A DNA stretch of 6,459 nucleotides from Candidatus Margulisiibacteriota bacterium (GTDB taxonomy: Bacteria; Margulisbacteria; Termititenacia; Termititenacales; Termititenacaceae), in the NCBI GenBank assembly GCA_031267055.1, contig JAIRZV010000100.1, positions 1-6,459 of the forward strand, in the 5' to 3' direction. How positions within the stretch are numbered: position 1 is the first letter of the stretch; every line of letters starts with the position of its first letter. Of this stretch, positions 1 through 5,038 are shown in pieces. The position numbers were made by a program, and so were the translations under genes. Under the pieces are notes generated by a model, which did not search any database, was not told the origin of the DNA, and saw only the letters and a program-made list of their open reading frames with translations.

Positions 1-440
1 GCCAGGAAACTGATAAAAATTTTTTCCGCGCGCGGCAGGTGGCCTTTGGGCACGTCGCGCAAAAGCCGAAAACTCGTGTCCGTCAAATCGACCGCCACCC
101 GAAAACTATTGTTCGCCAGGGTCAGCAGGTAACGCAAACGCAGCCAGGGTTTCTCCGGCGGCAGCTTGATCTCGCTCGGCAGCAATTCGTGCAGATAAAA
201 CAAAGCCTTCTCTTCGTATTCTTTGCCAACCAGATAACGGTCGTCTTTTTGCGGACACATCAGCAAAATATTCAGCAGCAGTTGCTCGGGCAAAGAAATC
301 CGCTCGCGCGGCACGTCGCGGACATTTTCCACGTCTTCTGGATCGTAACGCAACTCGACGCTCAAAGGCTCGAACCGCACATCATAAGCAAAAAAAATGT
401 TGGGTTTAATACGTGTCAGCTCTCGAAAAAAATCCAGCAT
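1..440 (-). CDS. Unrecognised protein, 3' end beyond the window
   Basis: An open frame on the minus strand runs from an ATG at 440 to the window edge without a stop, giving 146 codons. The protein begins MLDFFRELTRIKPNIFFAYD and is soluble-looking, with mixed charge and leucine-rich stretches (about residues 48-60 and 78-88) and no signal peptide or membrane segment. I do not recognise the family. The start is supported by AAGG seven bases upstream and by a promoter with a perfect TATAAT in the 54-base gap before it. It follows the DUF3108-like gene on the same strand, so it may be read both from its own promoter and by read-through. An opposite-strand frame over 39-464 is a low-complexity, Gln/Arg-rich shadow. 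That a gene is here is fairly sure; its role is unknown. Confidence 0.7.
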   Translation of the reverse strand, partial: MLDFFRELTRIKPNIFFAYDVRFEPLSVELRYDPEDVENVRDVPRERISLPEQLLLNILLMCPQKDDRYLVGKEYEEKALFYLHELLPSEIKLPPEKPWLRLRYLLTLANNSFRVAVDLTDTSFRLLRDVPKGHLPRAEKIFISFL

Positions 441-470
441 TGGCCTGCCTTAGATTTAAGATAAAGGCTT

Positions 471-499
471 ATTATAGCAAAACATTTACTAAATTTAAA
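471..499 (-). promoter_or_regulatory. Extended -10 promoter for the leftmost gene
   Basis: On the minus strand a perfect TATAAT (476-471) is preceded by TGC, an extended -10 element. A weak -35 (TTTAAA, 4 of 6 matches) lies 17 bases further up, just inside the end of the DUF3108-like gene. Transcription would start near 464, leaving about 24 bases before the ATG at 440, enough to hold the AAGG ribosome-binding site. Inferred from sequence only. Confidence 0.45.
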
Positions 500-1229
500 A
501 AGAAACTTTGATCAGTTCATTGGCCAGCCACAAGCCGTCGTCGACTTTTTGGTAAAAACGCACAAAATGATGCGGCGCGGCCACTGTGTAATACAGATAA
601 TATTTGTCCGGCGCAAACAAGCCCAGCATGCCGTCCACGGCCAGCTCCAGTTTGTAACATTCAAATTCACCGGCGGGAACTTTTATTTTTTCTTTGCCCT
701 GATAGACCGCGCGCAGCGGCAGAACATTGCCGTACTCGAACATATAAACATTCATGACGATTTTGTCCTTTTGCTCAAAAGGAAAGCCGCTCAAAGACAC
801 CAAAAAAGCGTAACGCGAATACACATTGCCGGGGTTGTCCGCGGTCAGGTTTATGTTTTTAGCCTCGTGAAAAAATCTCACTTTGCCGTCCGGCAGCCGC
901 TGATAAGACTCGAGCAATTTAGCGCTCCGGCCCCAAATATCATAACGCTCCTCGGCAACCGTCTGAAAACTCATGTAATCCAGCGTCACGCTGTTGCGAA
1001 AATAGCGGCCTTCCAGGGATTCCAGATGCAAATATTTCCGGCCTTGTACCGTGACAGTTTGCACCGTAATATCGGCGGTCACAAAACCAATTTCTTTATT
1101 GATGTAATCCTTCACCACATACTGAATGCGTTCAGGATAACCGTTATTGTTCAGCGGCGGCAAAGCAGGCGGCCGAGCAACGGCGACAGCGCAGGTCAGC
1201 ACTAAAAATAAAAAATAAATTTTTCGCAT
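495..1229 (-). CDS. Secreted DUF3108-like protein
   Basis: A 244-residue protein with a clear signal peptide: MRK, a hydrophobic core (residues 4-17) and a likely signal peptidase I cut after AVA at 18. The Cys at 13 does not sit in a good lipobox. The mature part alternates short beta-type strands and contains VPAGEFECYKL (184-194), which resembles the VPAGxFxxxK motif of DUF3108 proteins, periplasmic beta-rich proteins of unknown role. The family call is from memory of that motif, so moderate. The frame can be extended to a TTG at 1247, but I chose ATG at 1229 because GAGGG lies nine bases before it and because the signal peptide starts there. The gene begins four bases after the stop of the yggS-type gene, so the two are probably one operon. 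The domain's function is not known. Confidence 0.75.
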   Translation of the reverse strand: MRKIYFLFLVLTCAVAVARPPALPPLNNNGYPERIQYVVKDYINKEIGFVTADITVQTVTVQGRKYLHLESLEGRYFRNSVTLDYMSFQTVAEERYDIWGRSAKLLESYQRLPDGKVRFFHEAKNINLTADNPGNVYSRYAFLVSLSGFPFEQKDKIVMNVYMFEYGNVLPLRAVYQGKEKIKVPAGEFECYKLELAVDGMLGLFAPDKYYLYYTVAAPHHFVRFYQKVDDGLWLANELIKVSF

Positions 1230-1233
1230 CGTG

Positions 1234-1875
1234 TTATTCCCTCGCAAAAAGTTTTGAGCCTATTCTTACCATATTCGCGCCTTCCTGCACAGCGATCGGA
1301 TAATCGCCGGACATGCCCAGACTTAAAAATTCCAAACTATACGGCACGGCATAGCGGTCAAATAATTCTTTCATAGCTTTAAAATACGGTCTGGTTTGTT
1401 CTTTGTCCGGCAAATCAGGCGCCAGAGCCATTAGTCCCAGCAGGCGGATATTTTTTAATTTTTGGCAATAGTCCAGTAGCTCTTCCAAAAACTCCGGCGC
1501 GACTCCGGATTTCTGCGGCTCGCGGCCGATATTGACCTGCACGAGAATTTTCTGAACTTTGTTTATTTTCACCGCTTCTTTATTTATGGCATCCGCGATT
1601 TTCTCCGAATCGACCGCTTGAATGACCTCAAATATTTGCACGGCCTGCTTTGCTTTATTCGTCTGCAAATGACCGAGCATGTGCCATTGTGCCGGATACT
1701 GTCGGTACTGTTCCGCTTTTTGCGCGGCGGACTGCACTTTATTTTCACCAAGCACGAAATGTCCGCACTCCAGCAATTCCTGCACCTGCTCCGGCGCGGC
1801 GTATTTAGTCACGGCGACGAGCCGGACGGAGCCGAGTTCCTGGAGAATATTTTGCAGATTGTTCTTAACAGACAT
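1234..1875 (-). CDS. yggS: YggS/PLPBP family pyridoxal phosphate-binding protein
   Basis: This family binds pyridoxal 5'-phosphate and helps balance cellular B6 vitamers and amino/keto acids; no catalytic reaction is established. Seen in the 213-residue sequence: VAVTKY with the PLP-linking lysine (Lys24), GENKVQ (43-48), WHMLGHLQTNK (64-74), and the phosphate-binding LGMSGDY (186-192) and RIG (204-206). All are family signatures, and the single TIM-barrel domain is complete. It is slightly shorter than the usual 220-235 residues because the N-terminal helix before the barrel is brief. The ATG at 1875 has no Shine-Dalgarno sequence, and a candidate -10 box ends only six bases before it, so the message may be leaderless. 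The DUF3108-like gene follows after four bases. The product call is secure. Confidence 0.95.
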   Translation of the reverse strand: MSVKNNLQNILQELGSVRLVAVTKYAAPEQVQELLECGHFVLGENKVQSAAQKAEQYRQYPAQWHMLGHLQTNKAKQAVQIFEVIQAVDSEKIADAINKEAVKINKVQKILVQVNIGREPQKSGVAPEFLEELLDYCQKLKNIRLLGLMALAPDLPDKEQTRPYFKAMKELFDRYAVPYSLEFLSLGMSGDYPIAVQEGANMVRIGSKLFARE

Positions 1876-1881
1876 AAATTT

Positions 1882-1910
1882 AATCTAACACTTTGAAAAA
1901 GATATTCCAA
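1882..1910 (-). promoter_or_regulatory. Candidate yggS promoter
   Basis: On the minus strand TTGGAA (1910-1905) and TAGATT (1887-1882) are 17 bases apart; each matches the consensus at 4 of 6 positions. The -10 box ends six bases before the ATG, so a start near 1875 would give a leaderless transcript. Modest matches in AT-rich DNA, so low confidence. Confidence 0.3.
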
Positions 1911-1947
1911 GAAGTTACAAAAATGCTCATATAATGAAACAATGCGG

Positions 1948-1961
1948 CCTAGTATCTCCGC
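1948..1961. repeat. 14-bp direct repeat, left copy beside brnTA
   Basis: CCTAGTATCTCCGC occurs here and again at 2577-2590 in the same orientation. The two copies flank the brnTA promoter and both genes. The right copy contains the last codons and stop of the XRE regulator gene, so the left copy looks like a duplicated fragment of that gene end. This could be a target-site or attachment-site duplication. Confidence 0.55.
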
Positions 1962-1965
1962 CAAC

Positions 1966-1994
1966 TTGACACTCTTAATTATTATGTACATAAT
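1966..1994 (+). promoter_or_regulatory. brnTA promoter
   Basis: A perfect -35 TTGACA (1966-1971), a 17-base spacer and a -10 CATAAT (1989-1994, 5 of 6). The predicted start of transcription is at or next to the A of the brnT ATG at 2000, so the message has essentially no leader. The -10 box lies inside a 22-bp palindrome. Confidence 0.7.
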
Positions 1995-1998
1995 AATT
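1977..1998. promoter_or_regulatory. Palindromic operator of brnTA
   Basis: A perfect 22-bp palindrome with arms AATTATTATGT and ACATAATAATT covers the second half of the promoter spacer, the whole -10 box and the bases up to one before the brnT start codon. BrnA antitoxins are ribbon-helix-helix proteins, and BrnT-BrnA complexes are known to repress their own promoter. This is therefore the expected binding site, although binding here is inferred. Confidence 0.65.
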
Positions 1999-1999
1999 C

Positions 2000-2290
2000 A
2001 TGCTGTTTGACCTATTTAAGCAGTTCGAATGGGACGAAACCAAAAACAATATTAACCGAGATAAGCACGGTTTAGATTTTAATTATGCAAAAAATGTTTT
2101 TTATGATGACCATCGCATAGAATTTGTTGATACTAGAAAAGAATACGGAGAAAAAAGATCGCAGACGATTGGAGACACAGGACAACATATTTTATTTGTG
2201 GTTTACACGAAACGTGGCAGAAAATATCGGCTTATCTCGGCAAGGATTGCTAATAAAAAAGAAAAGGAGTTTTATTATGCTGAAAATTAA
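2000..2290 (+). CDS. brnT: BrnT family toxin (DUF497)
   Basis: BrnT toxins are small RelE-fold ribonucleases that inhibit translation until bound by BrnA. The 96-residue protein shows the family pattern: FEWDETKNNINRDKHG (9-24; family FEWDxxKxxxNxxKHG), a VFYDD segment (33-37), a middle strand ILFVVYTKRG, and RLISARIANKKEKEFY (77-92), matching the conserved RIISAR.A...ER..Y end. The start is forced: a stop codon lies in frame at 1994-1996, and no other ATG, GTG or TTG occurs before the FEWD motif. The protein thus carries about eight residues more than the usual MxFEWD beginning. There is no Shine-Dalgarno sequence. The last 14 bases overlap brnA. The frame is intact, so the toxin is probably active; that is inference. 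Confidence 0.92.
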   Translation: MLFDLFKQFEWDETKNNINRDKHGLDFNYAKNVFYDDHRIEFVDTRKEYGEKRSQTIGDTGQHILFVVYTKRGRKYRLISARIANKKEKEFYYAEN

Positions 2291-2573
2291 GGACATTTTG
2301 AGGAGAAAAGGCGTCACTCCTGAAATGCTTGCTCTAGCCAATGAGGCGGCTAAGCGTGAGCCGGACGATCAAGACCCTGAATGCCTCACCCCCACAATGG
2401 AGATGTGGAAAAAAGCAACCCGCAGAGGCAGGCCGTTAAAAGAGAACCGCAAGCAAGATGTACACATAATGTTTGATGCTGATATCCTTAATCATTTGCG
2501 TTCTACCGGCAGAGGCTGGCAAACCAAAGTAAGTAATTATATTCGCACAGCCGTGCATAATGGCGCATTGTAA
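2277..2573 (+). CDS. brnA: BrnA family antitoxin
   Basis: A 98-residue antitoxin that should bind and neutralise BrnT and, through its C-terminal ribbon-helix-helix, repress the operon. Seen: an N-terminal part (1-48) that would be the toxin-binding region; RGRPLKEN (50-57), the typical BrnA hinge; then QDVHIMFDADILNHLRSTG (60-78) and GWQTKVSNYIRTAV (80-93), matching the beta strand and two helices of the family. I chose the ATG at 2277, not the upstream in-frame ATG at 2124, because AGGAG sits seven bases before it, a small overlap with the toxin gene is normal here, and the extra residues would only be the toxin gene in another frame. The gene ends four bases before the stop of the convergent XRE gene. 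No terminator hairpin is visible between them. Confidence 0.92.
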   Translation: MLKIKDILRRKGVTPEMLALANEAAKREPDDQDPECLTPTMEMWKKATRRGRPLKENRKQDVHIMFDADILNHLRSTGRGWQTKVSNYIRTAVHNGAL

Positions 2574-2576
2574 AAA

Positions 2577-2590
2577 CCTAGTATCTCCGC
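2577..2590. repeat. 14-bp direct repeat, right copy
   Basis: Identical to 1948-1961. On the minus strand it spells the final Arg-Arg-Tyr codons and TAG stop of the XRE gene, plus one base beyond. The flanking bases of the two copies differ immediately outside the 14 bp, so the identity is limited to this block. Confidence 0.55.
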
Positions 2591-2886
2591 ACCGTCTGCA
2601 CCGCGGCATTTAGTTTGGCCAAGACTTCTTTTTTGATAAAGGCAGGCAATTCCGGTTTCTTATAGAAAGGCTTGGCCGGCTTTTCTAAAAAAAGCTGATA
2701 GGGTCTGATCTGCAAAGATCTAGCTATCTTGTCGATCATTTCCGCAGAAGGGAAATGCAAGCCGATTTCGATACGGCCAATATAACTGGTGGAAGTATCA
2801 CAAAGCTCGGCAAGCCTCATTTGAGAAAGTTTTGCATTCCTCCTTAACATTCTCAAATTATGGGTAAATATCTTTTTCAATGCCAT
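2578..2886 (-). CDS. XRE family helix-turn-helix regulator
   Basis: A 102-residue DNA-binding protein with a Cro/C1-type HTH at residues 9-66: NLRMLRRNAKLSQMRLAELC, the recognition helix region TSTSYIGRIEIG (31-42) and FPSAEMIDKIARSLQI (45-60), followed by the usual PYQLF. A basic tail of about 36 residues (67-102) has no domain I know and could help dimerisation. The ATG at 2886 has AAGGAT four bases upstream. It diverges from the tail-collar-like gene, and the 128 bases between them carry repeated AGGTAATA-type sites, so it most likely controls that gene and itself, as a phage-type repressor does. The final codons lie in the 14-bp repeat that flanks brnTA, so the neighbouring cassette may have been inserted at its 3' end. 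Which genes it binds is inferred from position only. Confidence 0.88.
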   Translation of the reverse strand: MALKKIFTHNLRMLRRNAKLSQMRLAELCDTSTSYIGRIEIGLHFPSAEMIDKIARSLQIRPYQLFLEKPAKPFYKKPELPAFIKKEVLAKLNAAVQTVRRY

Positions 2887-2906
2887 TGTTATCCTTATAT
2901 ATTAAT

Positions 2907-2988
2907 AGGTAATAGCTTGACAATTAAGTATTTAGGTATCATAATAGTATTACTTTATAGGTAATAAAATAAACAATTATTATTACCT
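2907..2988. promoter_or_regulatory. Operator-like repeats between the XRE and collar genes
   Basis: AGGTAATA occurs at 2907-2914 and 2959-2966, a variant AGGTATCA at 2934-2941, and the inverse TATTACCT at 2981-2988. The last two perfect copies form an inverted repeat with nine-base arms (2959-2967, 2980-2988). The variant copy overlaps the -10 box of the collar promoter. The 25-27 base spacing of the direct copies and their place in a divergent gap suggest binding sites for the XRE regulator. The gap is AT-rich, so some repetition is expected by chance. Confidence 0.5.
2917..2945 (+). promoter_or_regulatory. Promoter of the tail-collar-like gene
   Basis: TTGACA (2917-2922), a 17-base spacer and CATAAT (2940-2945), the same hexamers and spacing as the brnT promoter. 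Transcription would begin near 2952 and leave a leader of about 63 bases that includes an inverted repeat and the ribosome-binding site. On the other strand TTGTCA (2923-2918) overlaps this -35 box, and ATAATA at 2941-2946 reads as TATTAT. The promoter of the XRE gene may therefore overlap this one, but I could not settle its position. Confidence 0.6.
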
Positions 2989-3014
2989 GATGATATTTCA
3001 AAGGGGGAATTCAC

Positions 3015-3884
3015 ATGACAAGAATACTGCACACCAAAATAGAAACCGGCTCGCCGCTGCTGGCGTCAGACATCACCAATCTGACTTTTTTTCCGGTGGG
3101 GGCAATACTCATGATGGACGGGAGTTGGACGAACGGCCGCGGCGGTTGGTACACCTGCGATGGCCAAAATGGCACGCCGGATCTGCGGAATCTATTTATC
3201 CGCGGCGGAGCAAGCAGCGGCAAGAAAGGAGGCGATGATAAGCCAAGCGTGAGTTTGACCAGCGATAATTTGCCGCAGCATAAGCATAGCTTTTCAGGAA
3301 TAACAGGCACGATCGGAAACAATACTGCCGGGCATACACACTCTGTCACGGCTGCCGGAAGTATTTCCGGGCTTGGCACGCACAATCATACAATCACCAA
3401 CAATGAAGGCACACATGGTCATACAATCGTCGCCAATCAAGGCACACACGATCATACAATTAGTGATCCTAAACACAGTCATAGCATATCCCAAAGCGGA
3501 AGACATGGCTCACAAAATGCTGCATCTAATCCTTCGGCCGCTTGGGATTACGGGGATGTGTACTGGACTGCTACGGCAAAAGCAACCTCAACATCAGAAA
3601 GTACCGGAGTTACAGTAGTAGGCAGTCAAGGCAGTCATACCCATACTATAACGTCCAACGAAGGCGGCCACAGTCATAATATAACGTCCGGCGGAGGCGA
3701 CCATGAACATGGTTTTACCGGCTCCGCGGTAACTTCCGGCGGTGAAAGCGGCACGCATACACATAGCCTCACTTTGGACGGCGGCGATACCGATAATACC
3801 GGCCAGAGCGCTCCTTTCACCGTGGATACTGTGCCGGCATATTACTCGGTGATCTACATCAAGAAAATGAAAGAGTATGTCTAG
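3015..3884 (+). CDS. Phage tail-collar-like protein with ten HxH motifs
   Basis: A 289-residue protein built like the tip of a phage tail fibre. Residues 27-64 match the tail-collar fold: PVGAILMMDG, GWYTCDGQNGTPDLRNLFIRG. NLPQHKHSF (85-93) and the ending PAYYSVIYIKKM (274-285) are typical of such proteins. Between them lies a Gly/Ser/Thr-rich stretch with HxH pairs starting at residues 89, 107, 123, 134, 145, 154, 208, 219, 230 and 248, several exactly 11 residues apart (GTHNHTI, GTHGHTI, GTHDHTI; GSHTHTI, GGHSHNI, GDHEHGF). In the T4 gp37 fibre tip, HxH pairs from three chains hold iron ions, so a metal-bound trimer is a fair inference. There is no signal peptide or membrane segment. AAGGGGG seven bases before the ATG is a strong ribosome-binding site. 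No other phage structural gene is present. The partner or target is unknown. Confidence 0.85.
   Translation: MTRILHTKIETGSPLLASDITNLTFFPVGAILMMDGSWTNGRGGWYTCDGQNGTPDLRNLFIRGGASSGKKGGDDKPSVSLTSDNLPQHKHSFSGITGTIGNNTAGHTHSVTAAGSISGLGTHNHTITNNEGTHGHTIVANQGTHDHTISDPKHSHSISQSGRHGSQNAASNPSAAWDYGDVYWTATAKATSTSESTGVTVVGSQGSHTHTITSNEGGHSHNITSGGGDHEHGFTGSAVTSGGESGTHTHSLTLDGGDTDNTGQSAPFTVDTVPAYYSVIYIKKMKEYV
3375..3464 (+). repeat. Coding 33-base repeats, first HxH block
   Basis: Near-identical 33-base units encode residues 121-150, each beginning GGCACGCACAATCATACAAT or a close variant (GGCACACATGGTCATACAAT, GGCACACACGATCATACAAT). They encode GTHxHTI units. The strong DNA-level similarity points to recent tandem duplication or gene conversion inside the gene. 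Confidence 0.7.
3630..3713 (+). repeat. Coding 33-base repeats, second HxH block
   Basis: Three more units of about 33 bases encode residues 206-233 (GSHTHTI, GGHSHNI, GDHEHGF). They are more diverged than the first block, which is separated from them by a Ser/Thr/Ala-rich, His-poor stretch (residues 165-205). Confidence 0.6.
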
Positions 3885-3899
3885 GCGGCGTTTGGCAAT

Positions 3900-4502
3900 T
3901 TAATCCTGCCGCGCGAAAGACAGTAAGGGAGCATAGTCCCTATTATCCGCCGCCCGCAGCGCCTGCAAGTATTGCTCTCTAATTTTAGAACTATCAGTCA
4001 AAGCCGCGCCGCCCCAGGTGAACACCGGTAAACCCAGACCACTGGAGATCAAAATATCCGCCATTAACCGCGAGTGCCGCCCATTGCCATTGACAAAAGG
4101 ATGAATACTCACCAGCCGGTGCTTAAAACGCACAGCGATCTCGTCTAGAGGAAAAACCGAGCGCTCTATCCAGTAGCGGCAATCCGCCAGCAGTTTTTGA
4201 ATTTCGGGAACAATACAAGTTTTGTCCACACCCAAATTTTTATTTGTCAGGCGGAAACATCCAGCCCAGCGCCAGACATTGCCAAACATGCGCTTGTGCA
4301 AATTTTGCAAAAATTTATTGTCCAGGATTTGCTCAACCTTTAGGCAGCGTTGTTTCAATGACCATTCCACCGCGTCTTCTATATTGCGTTGTTCAAATTC
4401 GTCCAGTTCTGCTTTGGTCGACAACGCAGAAATAAGCAAGCCCTCTTTTTCATCTTCGTCCAGCGGCGTCTGGCCGGCGTCATACGTAATATCTATTCCC
4501 AT
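3900..4502 (-). CDS. Mobile mystery protein B, Fic-domain protein
   Basis: A 200-residue Fic-fold protein. Fic enzymes usually transfer AMP or another nucleotide part to a hydroxyl side chain of a target protein. The core motif HPFVNGNGRHSR (134-145) keeps the catalytic His134, the GNGR phosphate-binding loop and Arg145, but the usual Asp/Glu before GNGR is Asn138. STKAELDEFEQRNI (28-41) is a typical N-terminal segment of this group, and VWRWAGCFR (76-84) matches the conserved WRWAGxxR region. It overlaps the HTH gene by 10 bases, and such pairs are described as mobile mystery proteins A and B, always together and often on mobile DNA. I infer a toxin-like or mobile-element maintenance role; the target is unknown. 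The stop lies 15 bases from that of the convergent collar gene. Confidence 0.88.
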   Translation of the reverse strand: MGIDITYDAGQTPLDEDEKEGLLISALSTKAELDEFEQRNIEDAVEWSLKQRCLKVEQILDNKFLQNLHKRMFGNVWRWAGCFRLTNKNLGVDKTCIVPEIQKLLADCRYWIERSVFPLDEIAVRFKHRLVSIHPFVNGNGRHSRLMADILISSGLGLPVFTWGGAALTDSSKIREQYLQALRAADNRDYAPLLSFARQD

Positions 4503-4942
4503 AAATAACTCGGAATTTCGCGCATCAGTTCCGCGGTCTTGTCGCGGACGGCTTTTTTCAGCCGTGCCGGGGAATTACCCTGCTGTTCCAGTTGCATATT
4601 TACCGAAGTGCGCAAAACTATTTCTTTAGCCGTTTTTTGCGCCGCCTGTTCTAAAACTTTTTGCAACGATCCGGCCACAGGCCGCAAAGAATAACCGAAT
4701 TGCAAACCCAGAGCTTTGCCAGCCAAGCGCAGTCTATTTAAGGAAATCGCGCCGGACGCCTCGTTTTCTTCCAAATCCTTGACGCTTTGCGCGGAAACAC
4801 CCAAACGTTTGCCAAGCTGGCGGCGAGACATACCCCACGCCGTGCGGACAGCATATATCCAGCCGGTAGGCGGCGGGGCCGCAGATTTATTCAACTTGCG
4901 GTCTAATTGCTCCAATAATAATTTACAGCTTTTAGTATTCAT
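4493..4942 (-). CDS. Mobile mystery protein A, HTH regulator
   Basis: A 149-residue protein with an XRE-type HTH at about residues 28-84: GWIYAVRTAWGMSRRQLGKR, LGVSAQSVKDLEENEASG (47-64), LNRLRLAGKALGLQFGYSL (68-86). The segment before it, LLLEQLDRKLN, is also typical of mobile mystery protein A. The C-terminal half (89-149) is helical and charged and may contact the Fic partner. It is the first gene of a two-gene unit: its TAG overlaps the start of the Fic gene. The ATG at 4942 has no Shine-Dalgarno sequence, and the predicted leader is about five bases. Codons 2-3 (AATACT) repeat a half-site of the palindromes just upstream, so self-repression is likely. The family call rests on pairing and sequence pattern recalled from memory. 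Confidence 0.87.
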   Translation of the reverse strand: MNTKSCKLLLEQLDRKLNKSAAPPPTGWIYAVRTAWGMSRRQLGKRLGVSAQSVKDLEENEASGAISLNRLRLAGKALGLQFGYSLRPVAGSLQKVLEQAAQKTAKEIVLRTSVNMQLEQQGNSPARLKKAVRDKTAELMREIPSYLWE

Positions 4943-4953
4943 AATTATATAAT

Positions 4954-4977
4954 ATTTTAATACTGTAGTATTAAAAT
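4954..4977. promoter_or_regulatory. Operator palindrome 1 of mobile mystery A/B
   Basis: A 24-bp palindrome with arms ATTTTAATACT and AGTATTAAAAT around a central GT. It fills the space between the -35 box and the end of the -10 box of the operon promoter. A further half-site, AGTATT at 4934-4939, falls in codons 2-3 of the HTH gene. The HTH protein is the likely ligand. Confidence 0.65.
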
Positions 4978-4982
4978 GTCAA
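4954..4982 (-). promoter_or_regulatory. Promoter of the mobile mystery A/B operon
   Basis: On the minus strand TTGACA (4982-4977), a 17-base spacer and TAAAAT (4959-4954, 5 of 6). Transcription would start near 4947, five bases before the ATG. The spacer and -10 box are the arms of the palindrome at 4954-4977, so a bound repressor would block the polymerase directly. Confidence 0.65.
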
Positions 4983-4991
4983 TGATTATTG

Positions 4992-5005
4992 AATACTGTA
5001 GTATT
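4992..5005. promoter_or_regulatory. Operator palindrome 2 of mobile mystery A/B
   Basis: AATACT-GT-AGTATT, a 14-bp copy of the core of palindrome 1. Including the following AAAA, 18 bases are identical (4959-4976 and 4992-5009). The centres are 33 bp apart, about three helical turns, so two dimers could sit on the same face of the DNA upstream of the promoter. Confidence 0.6.
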
Positions 5006-5038
5006 AAAAACTTGGCATATATACTTAGAGATTTCCAT

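Noticed and set aside
39..464. Plus-strand open frame of 141 codons.
   Set aside because: It lies antisense to a better minus-strand gene (1-440) with a promoter and ribosome-binding site, and its product is Gln/Arg-rich and unlike a folded protein.
549..1205. Plus-strand open frame of 218 codons.
   Set aside because: Exact antisense shadow of the DUF3108-like gene, which has a signal peptide, family motif and operon partner.
2124..2276. Upstream ATG extending brnA by 51 codons.
   Set aside because: The extension is the toxin gene read in another frame; the ATG at 2277 has a strong ribosome-binding site and the usual family length.
3375..3713. Regular 33-base repeats as a possible CRISPR array.
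   Set aside because: The units are contiguous, lie in frame in one gene and encode HxH repeats; there are no spacers between them.
3015..3884. Collar gene as target of a diversity-generating retroelement.
   Set aside because: No reverse transcriptase gene and no template repeat were seen in the window, and the repeats do not show an adenine-specific variation pattern.
3885..3912. GCGGC and GCCGC between the convergent collar and Fic genes as a two-way terminator.
   Set aside because: Only five pairs with an 18-base loop, and part of it lies inside the end of the Fic gene.
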